In this document: positions 34,360-42,851 of the stretch, in pieces
Position numbering within the stretch: the first letter of the stretch is position 1
Layout: every line of letters begins with the position of its first letter
Source of the DNA: Treponema sp. UBA3649
GTDB lineage: Bacteria > Spirochaetota > Spirochaetia > Treponematales > Treponemataceae
Direction of reading: 5' to 3'
Length of the DNA: 51,184 nucleotides
Assembly: GCA_002373325.1 (NCBI GenBank)
Contig: DFKI01000137.1
Coordinates: 1-51,184, forward strand
Position numbers and translations under genes: made by a program
Notes under the pieces: model-generated
The model's database searches: none
The model's input: the letters and a program-made list of their open reading frames with translations, nothing else
What the model was told of the DNA's origin: nothing

Positions 34360-35154
34360 ATGGGAATATCGGCATATCTTGCGTTCGCGAAAAAAAGTTT
34401 CCTTCAAAAAAGCGCCTACCGTCTGGATCATTGGCTTGGGATTTTGAACACGCTCATCAGGCTTTTGATATACGTTGAAATCTACAGGGCCCTTTATGCC
34501 GGCAGGGAAGCGGTTGACGGAATCACCATGAGCATGGTCACGACCAACTTCATCCTTTCGCTGGGTCTTGAATCTTTTTTTGTGGTGGATGACTATTACC
34601 TTTCAAGCAGGCTCTACAACGGAAGCATTGCAACGGAAATGCTTTTGCCTGTGAGTTTTCACGGAAGGATGCTGGCCGACAATCTTGGAAACGCCCTCTT
34701 CAAGTTGATTTTCCATTTTGTCCCCGCCTTGACAGCTTCCCTCATTTTCTTTGGTATTGAAGCCCCCGCAGGCGCAGGCTCATTCTGCCTCTTTTTACTC
34801 AGCGCCGTCCTCGGTTACGGTGTCTTGTGGAGTTTGAGCTATCTCTTCCAGATGTTTTCTTTCTGGCTTTTGAATGTCTGGGCAATCATGACGATTAAAA
34901 ACGTATTCATCAACGTTTTGTCCGGTTCCATGATTCCACTTTGGTTCATGCCCGATGCCATAAGAAAATTGATTGGCTTTACCCCCTTTGATTCAATTTA
35001 CTTCACGCCGGTTCAAATCTACCTTGGAAATCTAAGCGGAAGTGAAATTGCAGGTGGATTCATCAAGCAGCTGGCATGGATTTTCGTCCTGCTTTCCTTT
35101 GGATTCATTCTTTGGAATAAAGGCAAAAAGAAACTCGTCGTTCAGGGAGGTTGA
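34360..35154 (+). CDS. ABC-2 type permease 1
   Basis: A 264-residue membrane protein with about six hydrophobic segments, beginning MGISAYLAFAKKSFLQKSAYR. The extended motif FLSLGLESFFVVDD-like (here FILSLGLESFF) and the glycine-proline end FTPFDSIYFTPVQIYLG match the ABC2_membrane_6 family. It begins one base after the ATPase stop and is coupled to the second permease. With the ATPase and permease 2 it should form an export complex in the cytoplasmic membrane. Confidence 0.82.
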   Translation: MGISAYLAFAKKSFLQKSAYRLDHWLGILNTLIRLLIYVEIYRALYAGREAVDGITMSMVTTNFILSLGLESFFVVDDYYLSSRLYNGSIATEMLLPVSFHGRMLADNLGNALFKLIFHFVPALTASLIFFGIEAPAGAGSFCLFLLSAVLGYGVLWSLSYLFQMFSFWLLNVWAIMTIKNVFINVLSGSMIPLWFMPDAIRKLIGFTPFDSIYFTPVQIYLGNLSGSEIAGGFIKQLAWIFVLLSFGFILWNKGKKKLVVQGG

Positions 35155-35156
35155 TT

Positions 35157-35966
35157 ATGAAAAGCGATTTTTTAAGTCTTACGGCAATCTACACAAGGAT
35201 GATTTTCCGCTCGTGGTTTCAGTACAAGGTTGACGCGCTCCTCCGCTCATTCGCAGTCTTCATGCGGGAAGCAACAGCAATCATCGTGATTTACTTTACG
35301 CTTTTAAAATTCGACAGCCTTAACGGTTGGAACATTTACGAGATGCTCTTTTTGTTCAGTCTGGTTTACGTCACCTACGGAATCCTCATCATCTTTTTTA
35401 CGGGACTCAGGGATTTCGGACAGACGGTAAGGACAGGTGGATTTGACAGATATTTGCTCCGTCCACGAGGCCTCTTGTACCAGCTGATTTTTTCAAATGC
35501 CGACTGGTTTGCGGCTGTCGGTCACGGAGGATTGGGCATCCTGCTCTTCATTTTATCCGCGGCAAAAATCGGAGTGGTGTGGACGCCATTGCGGGTCGTC
35601 TATTACATCTTTACCATCGCAGGCGGAGTATTGATTCAGGGTGCCATCTTCCTCTTCCTTGCGGCGCTGAACATCTATCTTCTTGAAACCAACACGCTTA
35701 AGGAAGTCTTCTACTGGAATATGCGCAAATTCGCCGGATACCCAATCAGCATCTTCCACAAGGCCATTCAATTCTGCATGACCTTTATCGTTCCCTTTGC
35801 CTTTGTAAATTACTTTCCCGCCCAGTTCCTGCTGAGAAAAGATGACATGGCGAGCTATCCCTCTTTCTTCATGTACATAACGCCTCTTGTCGGAATCGTC
35901 ATGTACATCCTTGCCTATCTCTTCTGGAACTACAGCATCAAGTATTACAAGAGCTCCGGGAACTGA
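35157..35966 (+). CDS. ABC-2 type permease 2
   Basis: About 270 residues and six hydrophobic segments, with the family features FSLVYVTYGI, GGFDRYLLRPRGLLYQ and the conserved YPISIF. ATG at 35157 is preferred because AGGGAGG lies 6 bp upstream; an in-frame TTG at 35151 overlaps the previous stop. The conserved G-x-FDxxLLRP motif is characteristic of the COG3694/COG4587 permeases. Last gene of the LytTR–ABC cluster. Confidence 0.82.
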   Translation: MKSDFLSLTAIYTRMIFRSWFQYKVDALLRSFAVFMREATAIIVIYFTLLKFDSLNGWNIYEMLFLFSLVYVTYGILIIFFTGLRDFGQTVRTGGFDRYLLRPRGLLYQLIFSNADWFAAVGHGGLGILLFILSAAKIGVVWTPLRVVYYIFTIAGGVLIQGAIFLFLAALNIYLLETNTLKEVFYWNMRKFAGYPISIFHKAIQFCMTFIVPFAFVNYFPAQFLLRKDDMASYPSFFMYITPLVGIVMYILAYLFWNYSIKYYKSSGN

Positions 35967-35990
35967 TCCAGGTGAAATTGAACCGGGCAC

Positions 35991-36914
35991 TCACTTTGGA
36001 TTAAAGAGCTCAACCTGTTCTCCGAGTGGACCGTAGAAAAATGCAAGCCTCGCATGGAATTCCGGTTTGCTTGGAACAACATTGTCCTTTGGTTTTATAA
36101 AGACCTCATAACCAGCTTCCTCTACCTTTGCCGCAAGCTCATCAACCTTATCCGTGCATAGGGCGAAATGTCTTACAGCGCCAAGAGCCTTGACTCCCTC
36201 ACCGTTGCAGAAGATTTCGATTCTGGCAGGAAAGGAAGATTCGCCCTCCCAACCGCTTTTGAGCATGACACCCTGATCCCAGCGCCTCTCCTCCGCAAAT
36301 CCCAAGATGTCCTTGTAGAATGAAAGGGCCTTTTCAAAAAGCTTAGGGTCAGCACACTTCATCGAAACATGGTGAAGCCCCTTTATGGCCTTTGAGCAGA
36401 AATAGTCTTCCCTCTTTATCTCCATGTCGATGCACTTCCATTTTTCACCAAGCAGGTCCATCACGCGCTCATTGCACGGTTTGAATCCCGCCGCCCTATA
36501 GCACTTCATTGCAGGCGGATTGTTTTCAAAAACACCTAGGTCAACTTTTTTGGCCTTAAAAATGTTAAAGGCATAATCAAGCGCAAGGAAAAGCATCTTT
36601 CTGCCGTAACCCTGTCCCCGCCTTGAATCGTCAACTATCACAAATCCAAAACGAATGTGAGATTTCTCAGCGTCCAGATAACGCATGATAAGATGTCCCG
36701 CAATTCCATTTTCATCAAAAGCCGTAAAGGGAAAAAAATTATCCGCCTCATCGCAGTCGCCGTTATTGTCCAGATATTTTCTGTTCATGTCCTCCGCTGT
36801 GATTGGAAAGGACTCGTATCTGTCTGCCGTCCACTTCCTAAAACTCACTTCATCCCTGCACCAAGAGATTATCGTCTCTGCATCCTCCGCCTTATAGGGC
36901 CTCAATCTAAGCAT
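35991..36914 (-). CDS. GNAT acetyltransferase fused to a glyoxalase-like (VOC) domain
   Basis: A 307-residue two-domain protein. Residues about 1–165 are a GNAT domain with the acetyl-CoA loop RRGQGYGRKM and the ending FENNPPAMKCYRAAGFKP. Residues about 178–307 are a VOC domain starting IKGLHHVSMKCADP and ending FFYGPLGEQVELFNPK, where His and Glu are likely metal ligands. The two enzymes are usually separate. A combined role, for example detoxifying an antibiotic or a small electrophile, is only a guess. AGGAGGAAAT precedes the ATG. It is convergent with the ABC permease and lies downstream of rsgA. Confidence 0.85.
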   Translation of the reverse strand: MLRLRPYKAEDAETIISWCRDEVSFRKWTADRYESFPITAEDMNRKYLDNNGDCDEADNFFPFTAFDENGIAGHLIMRYLDAEKSHIRFGFVIVDDSRRGQGYGRKMLFLALDYAFNIFKAKKVDLGVFENNPPAMKCYRAAGFKPCNERVMDLLGEKWKCIDMEIKREDYFCSKAIKGLHHVSMKCADPKLFEKALSFYKDILGFAEERRWDQGVMLKSGWEGESSFPARIEIFCNGEGVKALGAVRHFALCTDKVDELAAKVEEAGYEVFIKPKDNVVPSKPEFHARLAFFYGPLGEQVELFNPK

Positions 36915-36935
36915 ATTTCCTCCTTGCTCTGTTTG

Positions 36936-37961
36936 CTACAAATCCCATCCACGGTATCTGTTCTTCTGGTATTCCCTCGTGAACTTCGCTATCTGCATCA
37001 TCTTTGCCTTGCCCCATTCGTTTTCAGTATGGAGCTGCTGATATGTCTTCCAGCGTTCTTCACTGAGCCTGCCGTCTTTAATTGCTGCTAAAACTGCACA
37101 ACCCGGTTCGTTTGTGTGGGAGCAGTCGTTGAACTTGCATTGGCAGAACAAATCCACGACATCGGAAAAAGTCTCGTCGATTCCTTCCTCCATGTCCAGC
37201 ACTCCGATTTCACGAAGACCCGGCGTGTCCATAATCCAGACCCCGCTTTTCAGCTTGAACAATTGCCGGTAAGTTGTTGTGTGCCTTCCCTTTCCGTCTG
37301 CGTCACGAATGTGGTTCACCTCCATCAAGTCACTGCCGTTCAGCGTGTTGAGCAAAGTAGATTTCCCGACTCCCGAAGATCCCATGATTGCAATGGTCTT
37401 GTCTTTTTCAAGATAGGGCTCAATATTTTCAAGTCCGTAGCCGGTGAGCGAGCTGATTGCAATAACGTCAGCCTTTTCACAGACCGCCTTGGTAACCTGA
37501 ACCTTTAAATCAAGGTCATCGCACAAATCTGCCTTGGAAAGAATCACAACAGGTTTTGCCCCAGTGTTGAGTGTGATTGAGACATAACGCGCGATTCTGT
37601 TTTCACTGTAATCCTGGTTGAGGGAAGTTACAATGAACACATAATCGAAATTGGCGACTATGGTTTCCTCAAGGAGATTTTTTACAAAGGCCTCAGCATG
37701 TCCGCTTCGATTCGGGCGTTTAAATGCTGTCTTACGCGGGAGAACAGCATCAATCAGAGCGTCCCCGTATTCATTTGTAATGACCTTAACAAAGTCACCG
37801 ACAACAGGTGGCTCAAGTCCAAGATTAAAGAATTTTCCCTTAAGCTTTCCTATTAATTCAAGCTCTGTATTTACCCTTCCGTCTTCCTCACAAGGCAAAA
37901 GAGTAAAGGCATTTTTCTGTACGCATGATACACGCGCAATAATCGTGTTATTAGTTTTCAA
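36936..37961 (-). CDS. rsgA: Ribosome small-subunit-dependent GTPase RsgA
   Basis: A circularly permuted GTPase that tests late 30S assembly. An OB-fold comes first, then the G domain with G4 LSKADL, G1 GSSGVGKST and G3 DTPGLRE in permuted order, and a zinc part with CQCKFNDCSHTNEPGC at the C-terminus. I choose TTG at 37961 (about 341 residues), which has AGGAAA 6 bp upstream and gives a start just before the OB-fold; TTG at 38003 would add 14 residues. It is divergent from the WYL gene. GTPase RsgA is near-universal and normally not essential. Confidence 0.92.
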   Translation of the reverse strand: MKTNNTIIARVSCVQKNAFTLLPCEEDGRVNTELELIGKLKGKFFNLGLEPPVVGDFVKVITNEYGDALIDAVLPRKTAFKRPNRSGHAEAFVKNLLEETIVANFDYVFIVTSLNQDYSENRIARYVSITLNTGAKPVVILSKADLCDDLDLKVQVTKAVCEKADVIAISSLTGYGLENIEPYLEKDKTIAIMGSSGVGKSTLLNTLNGSDLMEVNHIRDADGKGRHTTTYRQLFKLKSGVWIMDTPGLREIGVLDMEEGIDETFSDVVDLFCQCKFNDCSHTNEPGCAVLAAIKDGRLSEERWKTYQQLHTENEWGKAKMMQIAKFTREYQKNRYRGWDL

Positions 37962-38184
37962 TTTGATTTTCCTAAAAGCAAGAATGAATGTCCGTCCGGA
38001 CAAACCGATGCTGCTCCGCTTTCAGGACAGGAAAAGTGTAAGCGGTATTCCGTTTACTATGCCAGACAAGCGGAGGTCAAAGAATCAATTACAAAAATCA
38101 TAAGTCTTTCTCAACCTCCTTGATATTAGAATATGAGATGATAATACAGCAGAGAAAAATTTTAGTCAAGCGATAAAAAAGGAA

Positions 38185-38213
38185 TTCACGGGGAGGACAT
38201 ATCGTGTTATAAT
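38185..38213 (+). promoter_or_regulatory. Predicted promoter of the first WYL gene
   Basis: TTCACG (38185–38190), 17-bp spacer and a perfect TATAAT (38208–38213). The ATG at 38220 is 6 nt further; ATG at 38214 touches the -10 box and is unlikely to be transcribed. Confidence 0.5.
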
Positions 38214-38219
38214 ATGGGC

Positions 38220-39281
38220 ATGAGCAGAAAACTTTCAGAAGAAGAAAAATTGCAGCGTCAGATAAGGCGGGACGAAAAATCCGTTGAAAAAGAGGCGCAT
38301 CCTCAGGTGGATAAGTACGGGGCGAAAATCCTCCGCATTTTAAGGGAAGAGGCTCCGGACAATCCTGGCATCAAATACAATTCGGAATACTTTGAGAAGA
38401 GACTTGATGTTTCAAATATAACAGTTCTCAGGGCAATAAAAAAGCTCAAGGTGAATAATCTAATCAAAGAAAGGCAGGTTCACGGAAGCTATGCCATAGA
38501 AGAAAAGTTTTCAGAAGAGTTTTACTCGAAGCATTGCTCGGACGAAATAAAAAAGAACGTTTCGCTGATTGCAAGTCTGGGCGGACTTTTGCAGCAGTAT
38601 AAAAATACGCCTCTTTATGAAAGCGTAAAGGACCTGATCTACTTCCTTCAGCCGGAAATCGTAAAGGGTGACAAAATCTTTTCTTCCGGACGTGTGATTG
38701 TCGCTCCCCAGATGGAATACGACATCAACATTCAGAGCTGGGAAAAAGTATACGATGCCCTGCTGAAAAACCGCAAACTGAAATTCCGTTACACAAAGCC
38801 CTACACAAATAACAAAGCCCAGAGAATTGTCTGGCCATATCAGCTTGTACTGGACAACGGTTCCGTCTATCTTTTTGCCTACAGTGAATATGCAGACCTT
38901 GTGCTTTTGTATGACTTGAACTACATGACTGACATTGTTGTATTGAACGAGGGTTTTAAGCTCCCAAAAGATTACGACATCAACAATTACAGCGGCGGAG
39001 GACGGCTTGGTGCATTCAAGGACGACAACAAGCAGACATTCAAAATCCGCTTCACCGATTACGCAAAGGACTGGATCAAACACCACAAATGGGCGGACGA
39101 CCAGAAAGTCATCAAGGAAACCGACGAATACACGACAATCCAATTCTCATCCGCACAGGAAGAAAAGGTTTTTGAGCAGATAATGAAATGGGGGTCACAA
39201 GCCGAACCTCTTGCACCACGAACCCTTGTCAAACGCTGGAAGGAAGAGATAGGGGCATTGTGGCAGAAAATACAGAAATAG
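38220..39281 (+). CDS. WYL-domain transcriptional regulator 1
   Basis: About 353 residues. Residues 30–95 form a winged helix (LDVSNITVLRAIKKLKVNNLIKERQ). A WYL domain follows around 180–230 with QRIVWPYQLVLDNGSVYLFAYSE, and a C-terminal WCX part near the end (FKIRFTDYAKDWIKHHKWADDQ). WYL proteins bind nucleic acids or nucleotides through the WYL fold and control DNA repair or phage-defence genes. It is a paralogue of the protein at 42852. I choose ATG at 38220, because 38214 overlaps the -10 box. A broken Abi gene follows 28 bp later. Its own targets are not visible. Confidence 0.85.
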   Translation: MSRKLSEEEKLQRQIRRDEKSVEKEAHPQVDKYGAKILRILREEAPDNPGIKYNSEYFEKRLDVSNITVLRAIKKLKVNNLIKERQVHGSYAIEEKFSEEFYSKHCSDEIKKNVSLIASLGGLLQQYKNTPLYESVKDLIYFLQPEIVKGDKIFSSGRVIVAPQMEYDINIQSWEKVYDALLKNRKLKFRYTKPYTNNKAQRIVWPYQLVLDNGSVYLFAYSEYADLVLLYDLNYMTDIVVLNEGFKLPKDYDINNYSGGGRLGAFKDDNKQTFKIRFTDYAKDWIKHHKWADDQKVIKETDEYTTIQFSSAQEEKVFEQIMKWGSQAEPLAPRTLVKRWKEEIGALWQKIQK

Positions 39282-39309
39282 ACAAACACAGTTTTTATAG
39301 GAGCATCAA

Positions 39310-39659
39310 ATGTCCAAGAAAGAATTCACACCCGCAAAGCCCCAAAAACTCACAGTCCCGGAAGTAATTGAATATTGCAAGAACAACCTTGGCATTACAT
39401 TCAATTTGATGGATGAAGAAAAGGCAAAAAAAGCTTTCTTAAAAAAAACAATTTCTTTTTCCGCATAAAGCAATACTGCTCCACATGCACAAAGCTCGTT
39501 TCTTCCCCACGCGTCAAGGAAATGACACTAAAGGAAATAAAGGACTTTTTCGATGACCGTATGGTCTACCGCAAGCAATACTTTGAAAACAAGTCCGACA
39601 TCAAAAACGCCTACCGCTTTGCCCGCAGAATCCTGGATTATTATTCGGGAAAGGAGTAA
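39310..39659 (+). pseudogene. Remnant Abi_2-family (abortive infection) gene, frameshifted and shortened
   Basis: Frame 1 from ATG 39310 reads MSKKEFTPAKPQKL and then an Abi_2-like start (NLGITFNLMDEEKAKKAFL), and stops at 39466–39468. At A8 (39441–39448) one extra base would restore a longer frame with NNFFFRIKQYC and an Abi-like end (KEIKDFFDDRMVYRKQYFE) to the stop at 39657. The middle of a normal Abi_2 protein is missing, so an internal deletion is also likely. It is either a dead gene or a slippage-prone one; with the deletion I favour dead. It lies directly behind the WYL gene. Confidence 0.6.
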
Positions 39660-39866
39660 AAAGAATAGTGAACAATTGTTTTGTCACACGGATTCGAAAT
39701 TGCTACGCAATTTCTTTAGGATTTGCGGACTATTTTGGGAAAATGTGTTGCCCGTGAATCCAGCTACAAAGATATATTTCACATACTTTTTCTTAGGAAT
39801 ACACACAATATCAATCGCCCCCCCCTAAGATTCCCGTTTAATAAGATTAACAACAAAAAAAATAAA

Positions 39867-41069
39867 TTAGACTTGACTCTTTTTATATTGAGCCTCTTTT
39901 AAAACTTTAAATAAATTATCAAGTTCTGTTTTTAAATCACAACCTGTTGATTCAAATTTATTATCTTCAACTTTTTTTTCATATAATTCATTAAATCCGA
40001 GAGTTTTAAATATATTGCACAACTCTATATTTGAAAGGTCTTTATTATCCGCCCTTTTAACTTTTAGAATAAATGAATCAAAAGAAATATTTACATCAAG
40101 CTTATATTTGTCATTTTGAAACTCAAAATTGGGAAAGACTAATATTAAAGTCCTAATATTGTCAATCCATATTATTGGTTCATCGAATAATTTTATATAC
40201 TCTGTATTTTTATAATACTCAATTATCTGCTCAGCCAATGTTCTCCTTGGGGCAAATTTTATTCTGTCCAATGTATTTATCATCTCATTTTTTATTTTCT
40301 CTATTTCATCAAATCGCTTTAAAGGAGATTCTGACTTTAATTCCAAAGCTTGAAGTATATCTTCATCCATCTTTTCATTGTACTCAATCTCATTCTTCCT
40401 CATACCAAAACGTCCCTCTAGGTAATTCTTATATTGTATTAATGCTGATGATAATATTTCCTCATCAGTTGCGTCGGATGTGTAAATCTCTTTTAGGCAC
40501 CTATCAAGAAAATTTAATATATGATCTCGATAGTTTATTTCAATAAATCTTCCTTTCTTATTTTCTGATTCATAGCCAAGCCATTCTTTTGCATTTTTAG
40601 TTAATGAATCTTCAGACGGTTTTTTACTTCCATTTTCTGTTAAGTAAACAACATATATATGGCTTTTTTCATATTTCATTTTTGAAGTATTAATATAATT
40701 TTCTAATTGATGATATTGATCAATGGCATTATTAATTTTATTTTCAATAATAATTGCACTATTCTCCGTAGTAATATAGCCATCAATAAATGCAAACTGT
40801 CCTGAAATATCACAACAATTTAATTCATTTCCTGTTATGGATATAGATGATGTTAACGTAGTATTTAGCATATCAATAAAATATTTGAGAAATATTTTTT
40901 GGCCATTATCATTTATATAGTCAAGAATTCTTAACAAAATTCTAGTATGTGCGTTTTCATTTGCATGAATTTCATCAAGAATATTTAAATTATATTTCAA
41001 AAAAATCTTATTCTTTTTTGTTGCTTCAATATATGTTGCAATAAGATTTTTTACGTTTGTTTCATCCAT
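39867..41069 (-). CDS. PD-(D/E)XK nuclease superfamily protein (PDDEXK_4 type)
   Basis: A 400-residue protein, AT-rich compared with the genes to its left. The N-terminal NENAHTRILLRILDY is the usual opening of this family, and the active site is Asp96 in FIDGYI, Glu109 and Lys111 in IIIENK, then DQYHQLENY. Such proteins are often defence or restriction nucleases. The start region has AT-rich DNA and no ribosome-binding site, so the message may be leaderless. A WYL-box-like but wider inverted repeat at 41139–41160 precedes a TAGAAT box. Composition suggests transfer. Confidence 0.75.
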   Translation of the reverse strand: MDETNVKNLIATYIEATKKNKIFLKYNLNILDEIHANENAHTRILLRILDYINDNGQKIFLKYFIDMLNTTLTSSISITGNELNCCDISGQFAFIDGYITTENSAIIIENKINNAIDQYHQLENYINTSKMKYEKSHIYVVYLTENGSKKPSEDSLTKNAKEWLGYESENKKGRFIEINYRDHILNFLDRCLKEIYTSDATDEEILSSALIQYKNYLEGRFGMRKNEIEYNEKMDEDILQALELKSESPLKRFDEIEKIKNEMINTLDRIKFAPRRTLAEQIIEYYKNTEYIKLFDEPIIWIDNIRTLILVFPNFEFQNDKYKLDVNISFDSFILKVKRADNKDLSNIELCNIFKTLGFNELYEKKVEDNKFESTGCDLKTELDNLFKVLKEAQYKKSQV

Positions 41070-41138
41070 ATTTTTATTATTTTATATATTTTCGAACATG
41101 TCAAGATATTTCAACAATTCAATTCTACTTTTTATGGC

Positions 41139-41160
41139 TTATCATAAAAAATAATGATAT
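41139..41160. promoter_or_regulatory. Possible degenerate WYL box upstream of the 39867 nuclease
   Basis: TTATCAT and ATGATAT with 8 bp between the arms, wider than the N3–N5 centre at the other sites. On the minus strand a TAGAAT box (41127–41122) begins 11 bp after the inner arm, the same distance as elsewhere. Confidence 0.3.
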
Positions 41161-41289
41161 TCATTGTATCTGTCTGGCATTTTCTTGAGTCCATTAAATA
41201 GACAGACTCATTATTATCTGTCATTCAATTACACATTTCTTCTTCCAATAGTTCCTCAAAACTTAAATGATTGGGATTCGAAAACATGG

Positions 41290-42048
41290 TCATTGTCCTC
41301 TTTGATAATATTCAAACGGAGACAAATCCTTAAATCTTTCGTTATATATGAAATCTTCAAAAACTTTACCTTTATACAAATCTGTGAATTTTTTCAAAAG
41401 GTCAAGAATCTTAAAAAAGTTCCAAGGCATTTCCCTGCATAAATCCAGCAAGAAAAAGTCAAATCCATCATTATACCTTCCTACTCCAGATTCTTCATAT
41501 CCTCCCATTTTCTCAAAGAGCTTCTTAAATAATCTGAATGCACTTTTCTCATTTATTGGCTTAGTTAACAGAGCCTTAATTTGTTTTTGTGTATGAGTAG
41601 AAAAAGAATATACTGTTCTTATTTTCTTTAAGGATTTTCTATAATGCTGTAAGATTTGAGCACAATCTGGAAGATATTCAACTAATGAAGTACTGAAATC
41701 ATAGAAAACTGCCGTTGATTCATACTGATGAAAACTTTTAAGAGTCTTTTGAATTACAGTCTCAATTACAAAATTTATTTTTGTCTTTGAGCCAAGAACG
41801 TTGAAAATAGAGTCAAACTGAGAATGTATGAAATCATAGTCACACTTCTTTTCTGGAGAATAGAGTATATCCTTTGGACACGAAAGCTTTGAACAATTGT
41901 ATTTCGCAGCAATCTCCAAGGCTTCAACAATCCGTCCGGCATTTATTTCAGTTCTATTCTCAGAGTAAAAATCAACACTAACAAAAAGGATTCCCCTGTA
42001 CTTTAATTTTCTGCAAGGGAAAAAGCTACGTGCTCTGAACCAATCCAT
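41290..42048 (-). CDS. Unknown protein, partner of the 42003 gene
   Basis: A 252-residue protein I do not recognise. The visible parts are a strand-rich start with ILFVSVDFYSENRTE, then helical segments rich in Lys and Phe, and an end containing GVGRYNDGFDFFLLDLCREMP. It overlaps the upstream 223-residue gene by 46 bp, so the true start may lie further in. It should be co-transcribed with that gene from the WYL-box promoter at 42718. No signal peptide or clear membrane segment. The two genes form one accessory unit. Confidence 0.55.
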   Translation of the reverse strand: MDWFRARSFFPCRKLKYRGILFVSVDFYSENRTEINAGRIVEALEIAAKYNCSKLSCPKDILYSPEKKCDYDFIHSQFDSIFNVLGSKTKINFVIETVIQKTLKSFHQYESTAVFYDFSTSLVEYLPDCAQILQHYRKSLKKIRTVYSFSTHTQKQIKALLTKPINEKSAFRLFKKLFEKMGGYEESGVGRYNDGFDFFLLDLCREMPWNFFKILDLLKKFTDLYKGKVFEDFIYNERFKDLSPFEYYQRGQ

Positions 42049-42674
42049 TTTGAATTATCACAGGAATAAAGATTCTTGATTTCTTTATCCAACCACTTCC
42101 CTTCTTTCTTTATAATTTTCCTTGACAGTGGATTACTTGGCTTAAAACCTTCGGATAAAGGACATAATAATATGTCACCCGAATATTCCAGCAGATTTCC
42201 ATAACGAATTTTGAAAATAAGACTTTGATCAATAGGGTTCTTTGGATACCCAGCTAATCCGAATTTTTCATCATAAACAACTGTACTTAACGTTTTTATA
42301 AAGAGAAAATGCAAAAAATCTGTCATATCTATACCTCCTACATTCCAAATCCGATGTGCTCTAATTTTTTTTTCAACAAGAGCCTCGACATCCTTTTTCC
42401 AGCTGATAATGTACATTACCGGCAAATCCAGATCACTTGCCATATTTTTAAGGGTTATGCTGTCTTCACATTCAAAGTAACGTTCACATGCCATGCACAG
42501 AATCCATACCTGCGTCTGATTAAGCTTATAGAGAGACATCAAATTATCCATAGCCGTAACATAGGACTTGGTTTTCTTAATCTTTAATTTTGATTCCAAC
42601 AAAACCTGGTACACGCATGACATTGCCTTTGAGATATTCCAGCGGATTTTCTTGCCATTTACCTGTTCTTCCAT
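42003..42674 (-). CDS. Protein homologous to the N-terminal domain of the 47610 AAA+ ATPase
   Basis: A 223-residue protein. Residues about 15–110 align with residues 15–105 of the AAA+ ATPase: SKLKIKKTKSYVTAMDNLM against SELKVKRTQEFTKAEERLN, QVWILCMACERYFE against GTWMLCAMISYYFD, and PVMYIISWKKDVEALV against PVMSTLTYKKDLDKLL. This looks like a helical or winged-helix module shared by the two, without the ATPase part here. The C-terminal half is unknown. A strong GAGGAGGT precedes the ATG and the WYL-box promoter lies upstream. Confidence 0.65.
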   Translation of the reverse strand: MEEQVNGKKIRWNISKAMSCVYQVLLESKLKIKKTKSYVTAMDNLMSLYKLNQTQVWILCMACERYFECEDSITLKNMASDLDLPVMYIISWKKDVEALVEKKIRAHRIWNVGGIDMTDFLHFLFIKTLSTVVYDEKFGLAGYPKNPIDQSLIFKIRYGNLLEYSGDILLCPLSEGFKPSNPLSRKIIKKEGKWLDKEIKNLYSCDNSKWIGSEHVAFSLAEN

Positions 42675-42717
42675 ACCTTACCTCCTCGTTCTATAGCTAA
42701 TAATATACACGATCAAA

Positions 42718-42734
42718 CTATCATTGGATGATAG
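42718..42734 (-). promoter_or_regulatory. WYL box A, before the 42674 gene
   Basis: CTATCAT-TGG-ATGATAG, a perfect palindrome. On the minus strand TATATT (42707–42702) begins 10 bp after it. Confidence 0.75.
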
Positions 42735-42851
42735 GAAAATGATCTTTTTCAAAATTTTTGAATCTCAAGTTTATTCAATATACCATGGGACATAAAAGAT
42801 TTCATTAAACTTGTCGTTTATGGATGCGTAGAGTTAATCACCTAAACCCCA

